Origin: Caldilineaceae bacterium
GTDB taxonomy: Bacteria > Chloroflexota > Anaerolineae > Caldilineales > Caldilineaceae
NCBI GenBank assembly: GCA_015494005.1
Contig: WGCB01000428.1
Span: 1-12,049, forward strand
DNA: 12,049 nt
Reading direction: 5' to 3'
Position numbers and translations under genes: made by a program. The notes under the pieces are model-generated. The model ran no database searches, had not been told where the DNA came from, and worked only from the letters and a program-made list of their open reading frames with translations. Shown one piece after another: positions 1 to 5,082 of this stretch. Each line of letters starts with the position of its first letter. Positions within the stretch are counted from its first letter, which is position 1.

Positions 1-32
1 CCCCACCCCCCTGAAAATTTGGCCCCGGTCCC

Positions 33-62
33 TTGACACGCGCCTTACCGGGGTGCTATCAT
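33..62 (+). promoter_or_regulatory. sigma70-type promoter of hrcA-grpE
   Basis: A perfect -35 hexamer TTGACA lies at 33-38 and a good -10 hexamer TATCAT at 57-62, 18 bases apart. The predicted start point, about 69-70, falls exactly on the left edge of the CIRCE operator, so HrcA bound there should block initiation. A second, weaker candidate is the extended -10 TGGTAAAAT at 163-171, close to the gene, but it lacks a convincing -35 at the right distance. The promoter is read from sequence only; no start site is proven. Confidence 0.8.
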
Positions 63-68
63 AGAAGC

Positions 69-103
69 AAAACTAGCACTCCTAGTGCCCGAGTGCTAGT
101 TTT
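69..103 (+). promoter_or_regulatory. CIRCE operator (HrcA binding site)
   Basis: This is a perfect 13-base inverted repeat, AAAACTAGCACTC (69-81) and GAGTGCTAGTTTT (91-103), around a 9-base spacer. The core matches the CIRCE consensus TTAGCACTC-N9-GAGTGCTAA, with C/G instead of T/A at the outermost core position. CIRCE is the operator bound by HrcA, which needs the GroE chaperonin to stay active, so the locus should be induced by heat or unfolded protein. The hairpin is followed by six T residues (100-105), so the same DNA also has the shape of an intrinsic terminator. Confidence 0.95.
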
Positions 104-190
104 TTGTGCCGTTCCAGGGGCGCCCAAAGCCTTTGCACAAAATGACGCGAAGGGCCCAATGGTGGTAAAATACCCCCGGAACGGCCTTGA

Positions 191-196
191 GGAGGG
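191..196 (+). promoter_or_regulatory. ribosome binding site of hrcA
   Basis: GGAGGG ends six bases before the ATG at 203. It fixes the hrcA start at 203 rather than the upstream ORF in another frame. Confidence 0.8.
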
Positions 197-202
197 AAAC
201 AC

Positions 203-1234
203 ATGCCCGAGCAAGTGCTCACGGATCGCCAGAAACAGATCCTGCGCATCGTGGTCCAGGAATACGTGGACACGGCCCAGCCCATCGGCAGCAAGAGCAT
301 CACCGAGCACTATCGGCTGGGCGTGAGCCCGGCCACGGTGCGCAAAGAGCTGGCCTACCTGGAGCAGGTGGGGCTGCTCACCCACCCCCACACCAGCGCG
401 GGGCGGGTGCCCACGGACGCGGGCTACCGCTATTTCGTGCGCCACCTCCTCACCGATTCCGAGCTGCCGGACAGCGAGCAGCGCATGATCCGCCACCAGT
501 TCCACCAGGCTCGGCAGGAGCTGGACCAGTGGCTGCGCCTGAGCACCGCGGTGCTCTCCCGGATCTCCCAGAGCGCGGCCCTGGCCACCCTGCCCCGGGC
601 CCGGCAGAGCCGCTTCAAACACCTGGAGCTGGTGGGCATCCGGGACACGGTGGTGCTCCTGGTGCTGGTCCTGCAGGAAGGGACCGTGCGCCAGCAGATC
701 CTCACCCTGGACGGGCCCGTGAGCCAGGGCGAGCTCAGCAAGGTGAGCAACGAGTTGAACGAGCTCCTGGCCGGCGCGGACCAGCGGGAGATCGAGAGCA
801 AGCAGCCCACCCTCTCCCCCCTGGCCCAGCAGGTGGCCCTCCTGGTCCAGGACATGATGGACCGGCTGGACGGCAAGCTGGGCGAGCGGATCTACCGGGA
901 CGGCCTGGCCCAGGTGCTGGAGGCCCCGGAGTTCGCGGAGGGGGAGAACGTGCGCAAGATCGTCCAGGTCCTGGAGCAGCGCTCCCTCCTGGAGCAGATC
1001 CTGAGCGAGATGACCAGCCTGGGGGACGTCCAGGTGATCATCGCCGGGGAAGGGCGCTTTGCGGAGCTGGAGGACATCAGCCTGGTGCTGGGCTGCTACG
1101 GGGTGGAGGACCAGACCACTGGCATCCTGGGCGTCATTGGTCCCATGCGCATGCCCTACGGCCGCACCATCGGCGCGGTCCGCTACGTGTCCGGCCTGAT
1201 GAGCGACTTCATGCAGCAGATCTACGGGCTCTGA
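203..1234 (+). CDS. hrcA: heat-inducible transcription repressor HrcA
   Basis: HrcA is the dimeric repressor of class I heat-shock genes; it binds CIRCE. The 343-residue length is normal for the family. Residues 1-80 form the winged-helix DNA-binding domain, with the family hallmarks GSKSITEHY (29-37), SPATVRKEL (42-50), the wing segment TSAGRVPTDAGYRYFV (64-79) and the HPHTSAGR turn. The central part is the GAF-like and dimerisation region, and the C-terminus carries the conserved block GVIGPMRMPYGRTIGAVRYV. A CIRCE element overlaps its promoter, so the gene is very probably autoregulated. grpE follows after 61 bases on the same strand. Start chosen from the GGAGGG site at 191-196. Recognition is secure from both the protein and the operator. 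Confidence 0.97.
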   Translation: MPEQVLTDRQKQILRIVVQEYVDTAQPIGSKSITEHYRLGVSPATVRKELAYLEQVGLLTHPHTSAGRVPTDAGYRYFVRHLLTDSELPDSEQRMIRHQFHQARQELDQWLRLSTAVLSRISQSAALATLPRARQSRFKHLELVGIRDTVVLLVLVLQEGTVRQQILTLDGPVSQGELSKVSNELNELLAGADQREIESKQPTLSPLAQQVALLVQDMMDRLDGKLGERIYRDGLAQVLEAPEFAEGENVRKIVQVLEQRSLLEQILSEMTSLGDVQVIIAGEGRFAELEDISLVLGCYGVEDQTTGILGVIGPMRMPYGRTIGAVRYVSGLMSDFMQQIYGL

Positions 1235-1284
1235 GCCCGGCAAGCCCTCCGCCCAGGAGGCGCTGGGGCTGGACCCGTGGAGCT

Positions 1285-1292
1285 GGAGGTGA
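1285..1292 (+). promoter_or_regulatory. ribosome binding site of grpE
   Basis: GGAGGTGA is a full complement to the 16S anti-Shine-Dalgarno and ends three bases before the ATG at 1296. It is the strongest site in the window and settles the grpE start. Confidence 0.85.
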
Positions 1293-1295
1293 ACC

Positions 1296-2009
1296 ATGAC
1301 CGAGCGCAGAGAAAGCGAAACCAAGACCACAGAAATGCCAGAACAGAACAAGGACAATGAGCAGACCATGGCCACTGGGATGAACAATGGCGAGGCCAGC
1401 AACGACGCCAACAACGACAGTGTGAACAACAGTGTGAACGAAGCCGCCGCCTCGGCCCAGGCCGAGGGAGAGCCCACAGCCGAATCCGAAGGGGAAGTTG
1501 AAGGGCAGGCCGAAGAGGAATCCGTGGAGCAGCTGAAGGAACGCCTGGCCCAGCTGGAGGCGGAGCTGACCGAGGAGCGGGCCAAGTACCAGCAGCTCTG
1601 GGACCAGATGCAGCGCATGGCTGCGGAGTTCCAGAACACCCGCAAGCGCCAGGAACAGCTGCTCCAGGCCAACATCGAGCGGGCCACCGAGGCCCTGATC
1701 CTGAAGCTGCTGCCCGTGCTGGACGATTTCGAGATGGCTTTCCAGAACATCCCCGAGGAGCAGCAGGCGGAGGCCGAGGCCTGGCTGGCTGGTTTTCGCC
1801 AGATCTACCGCAAGCTGGTGGCCATCCTGGAGGAGGAGGGGCTGCGGGCCATCGAGCGGGAAGGGGAGTTCAACCCCGAGCTGCACCAGGCCATCTCCCA
1901 CGAGCCCAGCGAAGAGGTGGAGAGCGGCCACATCATCGAGACGGTGCGCACCGGCTACGAGCACAAGGAGCGGGTCCTGCGGCCGGCTCTGGTGCGGGTG
2001 GCCCAGTAA
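1296..2009 (+). CDS. grpE: nucleotide exchange factor GrpE
   Basis: GrpE is the DnaK co-chaperone that drives ADP release from Hsp70 and acts as a thermosensor. At 237 residues it is longer than the roughly 200 of well-known homologues. The extra length is an acidic, Asn/Glu/Ala-rich, apparently disordered tail (residues 1-75). A long coiled-coil helix follows (about 78-130, with AAEFQNTRKR at 109-118), then the four-helix-bundle part (LLPVLDDFEMA, 138-148), and the C-terminal beta domain that contacts DnaK (FNPELHQAI, 192-200; GYEHKERVLRPALVRV, 220-235). It should be cotranscribed with hrcA from the CIRCE promoter. dnaK and dnaJ, the usual next genes, are absent downstream in this window. 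The tail-coding DNA is AT-richer than the rest and has an 11-base direct repeat (1417-1427 and 1429-1439). Confidence 0.96.
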   Translation: MTERRESETKTTEMPEQNKDNEQTMATGMNNGEASNDANNDSVNNSVNEAAASAQAEGEPTAESEGEVEGQAEEESVEQLKERLAQLEAELTEERAKYQQLWDQMQRMAAEFQNTRKRQEQLLQANIERATEALILKLLPVLDDFEMAFQNIPEEQQAEAEAWLAGFRQIYRKLVAILEEEGLRAIEREGEFNPELHQAISHEPSEEVESGHIIETVRTGYEHKERVLRPALVRVAQ

Positions 2010-2047
2010 CCGATTCTTGCATCGCCCACCAGCAACTCCTCGAAGCA

Positions 2048-2073
2048 GACCGAACAGCCCGGTCCGTTCGGTC
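2048..2073 (+). terminator. hairpin after grpE, possible terminator or attenuator
   Basis: A perfect 8-base stem GACCGAAC (2048-2055) / GTTCGGTC (2066-2073) with a 10-base GC-rich loop lies 38 bases after the grpE stop. No T-run follows, so it is not a classical intrinsic terminator. It may be a 3' stabilising stem, a partial terminator that separates the heat-shock genes from the acetyltransferase, or chance in GC-rich DNA. Confidence 0.4.
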
Positions 2074-2120
2074 CGTCCCGGTCATGGCGGCGGGGACGTT
2101 TCCCGGGCAGGTGATCCGGC

Positions 2121-3149
2121 ATGGTGGCCATCCACGGCAGGGCAGGCCAGGCAGCAGAACGGGGCGAGTCCGGCATTCGCCCCTTTGACATTGGACGGGA
2201 TCTGCGTCCAGTGGCCCGGCTGATCGCCCAGGCCTTCGCCGATGAGCTGGACGAGAAGGGGCGGGCCGCCCTGCGGGAGCTGCGGCTCATGAGCTACATG
2301 GGCGGCTTCATCCGCCTGCTCAGCCGCAGCACCAGCGAGTTCCGGGACATCTTCAACGGCTTCGTCTGGATCGAGGACGGCCAGCTGGTGGGCAACGTCA
2401 CCATCCAGAAAGCGGACAGCCGGGGCTATCGCTGGCAGATCGCCAACGTGGCCGTGGCGCCGGCCTACCGGGGCCGGGGCATCAGCCGAGCCCTCATGGA
2501 GCGGGCCCTGCGCCATATCCAGGAGATGGGCGGGGCCTGGGCCGTGCTCCAGGTGCGGGCGAACAACGTGGTGGCCCGGGGGCTCTACGAACGGCTGGGT
2601 TTCGAGAACCTGGGCGGCCACACCAAACTGGTGGCCTCCCGGCCGCCCCAAGGGGTTCCCTTCCCCCGAGTGAAGGGGATGATCCCGGTGCCGGCCTCCC
2701 AGGGGCGCCTCCTCTACGACCTGGCCACCAGCCAGCCCCACCCGGAGATCCACTGGTGGCGAGCGCCTCGACGCAGCCAGTTCCAGGTGACTCTGGAGCA
2801 GCAGCTGGGGGAGTGGCTCAGCCGGCTGGTGGGCAGGCAGGCCGTCCTGCGCCGGGCCATCCAGCACTTCCCGGACCGGTACGAGGCCGCGCTGGTGTTG
2901 ACCGCCCGGCGCTGGCAGCCTCCCCACGAACTGAAGCTCTGGGTGCGGCCGGAGCAGCAAGGGAAGCTGGAGCGGCCCCTCATCCAGTGGGCCCTGGCCA
3001 CCCTCCAGGAGTACCCGCGCTGGCCCGTGCAGATCGTCCTCAGCACCGTGGACCAGGCCGCGCGCCAGGTCCTGGAGGAGTACGGCTTCCAGGAGGAGTA
3101 CACCCTGCTCACCATGCGCCGCTCGGTGAAGCTGGCCACCGACATCTGA
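2121..3149 (+). CDS. GNAT-family N-acetyltransferase with a second degenerate GNAT-like half
   Basis: GNAT enzymes transfer an acetyl group from acetyl-CoA to an amine; the substrate here cannot be read. The 342-residue protein is about twice a single GNAT domain. The first domain (about 17-180) is complete: motif A, NVAVAPAYRGRGISRAL (109-125), carries the acetyl-CoA pyrophosphate loop R117-G-R-G-I121, and motif B, NNVVARGLYERLGFENLG (148-165), is typical. The C-terminal half (about 200-342) lacks the R-x-x-G-x-G loop but ends with AARQVLEEYGFQEEYTLLTMRR, in which ARQVLEEYGF mirrors the ARGLYERLGF of the first half. I therefore infer a tandem GNAT fold with one active site. The start has an AGGTGA site at 2109-2114, six bases upstream. 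It sits 111 bases after grpE; a shared transcript is possible but a hairpin lies between them. Confidence 0.85.
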   Translation: MVAIHGRAGQAAERGESGIRPFDIGRDLRPVARLIAQAFADELDEKGRAALRELRLMSYMGGFIRLLSRSTSEFRDIFNGFVWIEDGQLVGNVTIQKADSRGYRWQIANVAVAPAYRGRGISRALMERALRHIQEMGGAWAVLQVRANNVVARGLYERLGFENLGGHTKLVASRPPQGVPFPRVKGMIPVPASQGRLLYDLATSQPHPEIHWWRAPRRSQFQVTLEQQLGEWLSRLVGRQAVLRRAIQHFPDRYEAALVLTARRWQPPHELKLWVRPEQQGKLERPLIQWALATLQEYPRWPVQIVLSTVDQAARQVLEEYGFQEEYTLLTMRRSVKLATDI

Positions 3150-3153
3150 CATC

Positions 3154-3163
3154 CAACCGGTTG
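3154..3163. repeat. 10-base palindrome CAACCGGTTG
   Basis: A perfect 10-base palindrome lies just after the acetyltransferase stop. A one-mismatch copy, CAACTGGTTG, occurs at 3580-3589 just after the stop of the following membrane-protein gene, so the two 10-mers bracket that gene. With only 10 bases this may be coincidence. Confidence 0.3.
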
Positions 3164-3196
3164 TTCCTTCCCCATCCCCCGTCCATTCCACGCCTT

Positions 3197-3203
3197 GGGA
3201 GGT
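3197..3203 (+). promoter_or_regulatory. ribosome binding site deciding a GTG start
   Basis: GGGAGGT at 3197-3203 ends six bases before a GTG at 3210. The longer reading from a TTG at 3195 would place this site inside the coding region, so GTG 3210 is preferred. Confidence 0.75.
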
Positions 3204-3209
3204 CTCTCC

Positions 3210-3578
3210 GTGTCCAAACTTGTCGTCCGCCTGCTCATCAACGCCGTAGCCCTCTATGTGACCGCCAACATCGTGCCCGGCGTCCGCTTCGGCGAGGGAG
3301 GCGGCGTCAACCTGGGGACGCTGCTCATCATCGCCCTCATCTTCGGCCTGGTGAACGCGGTGATCAAGCCCATCGTCAAGCTGGCCACCTGCCCAGCCTA
3401 CATCCTCACCCTGGGCCTCTTCACCTTCGTGGTCAACGGCCTGATGTTGGAGATCACCGACTGGCTGGCCGGGAAGGATTTCGAGGTGGACGGGTTCATG
3501 GCCGCCGTCCTGGGCGGGATCATCATCAGCATCGTCAGCACCCTGCTCAGCATCTTCGTTTCGGACAACGACGATTGA
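3210..3578 (+). CDS. small four-helix membrane protein, YvlD / phage-holin-4-like family
   Basis: A 122-residue, very hydrophobic protein with four likely membrane helices: the N-terminal VVRLLINAVALYVTA segment, LGTLLIIALIFGLVNAVI, PAYILTLGLFTFVVNGLML, and GFMAAVLGGIIISIVSTLL near the C-terminus, ending in a short acidic tail SDNDD. The pattern RLLINAVALYVTANIVPGV, the NAVIKPIVKL loop and the length match the family annotated as YvlD or mycobacterial four-TM phage holin superfamily IV. The holin name comes from homology; these proteins are common chromosomal genes in many bacteria, are not linked to a prophage here, and their role is unknown. Start is GTG at 3210 (see ribosome binding site). 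It is on the same strand as its neighbours, 60 bases after the acetyltransferase. Confidence 0.85.
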   Translation: MSKLVVRLLINAVALYVTANIVPGVRFGEGGGVNLGTLLIIALIFGLVNAVIKPIVKLATCPAYILTLGLFTFVVNGLMLEITDWLAGKDFEVDGFMAAVLGGIIISIVSTLLSIFVSDNDD

Positions 3579-3718
3579 ACAACTGGTTGAAGTGGTGAAT
3601 TGGTGGATCGGTGGATTCAGTACAGGCCACCATGCCCCCAATCACCAATCTCTGGCTCTCCAATCGCTAGCCCATCTGCCTCAAACCATCCCTTTCAAGC
3701 CTATTCCGAGGACCCACC
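3579..3718. repeat. AT-richer gap with inverted GATTGG/CCAATC heptamer repeats (copy A)
   Basis: The left half has octamer-spaced variants (AATTGGTG at 3598-3605, GATCGGTG from 3606, GATTCAG from 3614). The right half has the heptamers CCCAATC (3637-3643) and ACCAATC (3644-3650), an 8-base break, then TCCAATC (3659-3665). ATTGGTG (3599-3605) and CACCAAT (3643-3649) are exact inverted repeats, so a hairpin with a loop of about 37 bases is possible. The same heptamer recurs in two other gaps of the window. No clear promoter for sbcD is visible here, although the gap must hold it unless sbcD is read through from upstream. Confidence 0.6.
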
Positions 3719-5038
3719 GTGCGCTTCTCATTCCTCCACTTCGCGGACTGCCACCTGGGCTATCGCCAGTACGGCCACAAGGAACGCTTCAACGACTTCG
3801 CCCGGGCCTTCCTGGACGTGATCCAGCGGGCCATAGAGGCCCAGGTGGACTTCGTCGTCCTGGCCGGGGACCTCTTCCAGAAACGGGCCATCGACGCCCT
3901 GACCCTGAACCAGGCGGTCCACGGCCTGCGCCTCCTCCGGGAGGCGGGCATCCCCTGCCTGGCGGTGGAGGGCAACCACGAGCTGGCCTACTACCACGAC
4001 ACCATCGGCTGGATGGAGTTCCTGGCCCAGCAGGATCTGCTCATCCTCCTCCACGCGGACCTGCGGCAGGACGGGGAGGACCGGCTGACCCCCTACACCA
4101 ACAAACAGGGCGCCTACTTCGATCCCCTGCCCGGCGTGCGGGTCTACGGCCTGCGCTACATGGGGGCCAGCACCGCCAAGGCCCTAGAGCTCTACGTGGA
4201 AAGGCTGGCCGCGGATCCACCCCAGGAGCAGGGCATCGAGTACACCATCTTCGTGGCCCATGCCGGCATGGAGGGGGTGCTCCCAGGCCACATGGGCGGG
4301 CTCAGCCACAGCCAGCTCGCTCCCCTGCGCCCCTTCGTGGACTACCTGGCCCTGGGCCACATCCACAAGCCCTACGAGTTCGATGGCTGGATCTACAACC
4401 CGGGCAGCCCGGAGACCTGCTCCCTGGACGAGGTGAACTGGCCGGAACGAGGATACTACCTGGTCCAGGTGGACACGGAGAAACCCCGAGAGCCAGAGGA
4501 GCCCCGGCACCAGGCCACCCTCCATGCCAACCGGCGCCGCCCCTTCCTGCGCCTGCACGTGAAGGTGGACCTGGCCGACACGCCCCAGGCCCTCTACGCC
4601 CACTGCCAGGAGGTCATCGCCCGCAAAGCTCGGGACCACGCCTCCATCATCCCCAAGCAGCCGGTCGTCTCCCTCACCCTCACCGGGACCCTGGCCTTCG
4701 AGCGCAGCCATCTGGACACGGCTCGGCTGCAGGAGCTGGTGGAGGAGCACTTTTCGCCCCTGCTGGTCCTGATGAAAAACAGCACCGTCTCCCGGGACGT
4801 CCACGTGGATCCGGGTGACCGGCTGAACCGCCGGGATCTGGAGCGCAAGGTCTTGACCGACAAGGCCGAACAGCACCCCCTCTTCCAGGGGCAGGGCCCG
4901 GCCTGGGCCGAGCTGGCCATCCATCTGAAGCAACTGGCCATCACCGGCGTCAGCCCGGAGGCCATCCTGGACGAGTTCCAGGCCTGGCTGGCCCAACATC
5001 GGGAGCGCACGGCTCAGCAGGAAGAGACATCCTCGTGA
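3719..5038 (+). CDS. sbcD: DNA double-strand-break nuclease SbcD/Mre11 homologue
   Basis: SbcD/Mre11 is the Mn-dependent nuclease subunit of the SbcCD complex, which opens and trims DNA ends, hairpins and protein-blocked ends. All the phosphoesterase motifs are present: D10-C-H12-LG, AGD51-LF, GN86-HE, VAH181-AGMEG and GH214-I-H216-KP, followed by NPGSPE (227-232). The metal-binding residues therefore look intact. Residues about 240-439 form the capping and C-terminal region, with a predicted helical end (AWAELAIHLKQLA) that in the family docks onto the Rad50 coiled-coil base. The length, 439, is typical. The start is a GTG at 3719, supported by GAGGA at 3708-3712, six bases upstream. sbcC follows after 37 bases, as is usual for this pair. 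The protein family is secure. Confidence 0.95.
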   Translation: MRFSFLHFADCHLGYRQYGHKERFNDFARAFLDVIQRAIEAQVDFVVLAGDLFQKRAIDALTLNQAVHGLRLLREAGIPCLAVEGNHELAYYHDTIGWMEFLAQQDLLILLHADLRQDGEDRLTPYTNKQGAYFDPLPGVRVYGLRYMGASTAKALELYVERLAADPPQEQGIEYTIFVAHAGMEGVLPGHMGGLSHSQLAPLRPFVDYLALGHIHKPYEFDGWIYNPGSPETCSLDEVNWPERGYYLVQVDTEKPREPEEPRHQATLHANRRRPFLRLHVKVDLADTPQALYAHCQEVIARKARDHASIIPKQPVVSLTLTGTLAFERSHLDTARLQELVEEHFSPLLVLMKNSTVSRDVHVDPGDRLNRRDLERKVLTDKAEQHPLFQGQGPAWAELAIHLKQLAITGVSPEAILDEFQAWLAQHRERTAQQEETSS

Positions 5039-5082
5039 CCATCCGCCCGACCCTCACCCACCCCAACGCCCGACCATGTTGA
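5035..5082 (+). other. 15-codon mini-ORF bridging sbcD stop and sbcC start
   Basis: A GTG at 5035 overlaps the sbcD stop as GTGA, reads 15 codons through the gap, and ends with a TGA at 5080-5082 that lies four bases inside sbcC. sbcC itself has no Shine-Dalgarno; the bases before its ATG are C-rich. A purine stretch GGAAGAG (5020-5026) precedes the GTG. Ribosomes ending at 5082 could therefore re-initiate at the ATG of 5076. That this ORF is translated is inference only, and GC-rich DNA gives such short ORFs by chance. Confidence 0.2.

Noticed and set aside
59..1750. 563-codon open frame on the minus strand opposite hrcA and grpE
   Set aside because: It is the antisense shadow of two certain genes in GC-rich DNA. 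The product is a low-complexity, His/Leu/Gln-rich sequence with no recognisable domain, and it crosses the promoter and CIRCE.
3210..3578. Possible prophage remnant because of the holin-like name
   Set aside because: No endolysin, tail, integrase or attachment site is near; YvlD-type proteins are ordinary chromosomal genes.
2082..3641. 519-codon open frame on the minus strand opposite the acetyltransferase and the membrane-protein gene
   Set aside because: Antisense shadow; it runs through three gene boundaries and both gaps and its product looks like reverse-frame GC-rich sequence.
3579..3718. CRISPR array or insertion-sequence end as explanation for the repeats
   Set aside because: Units are 7-8 bases with no unique spacers of CRISPR length, no transposase is near, and no target-site duplication is visible.
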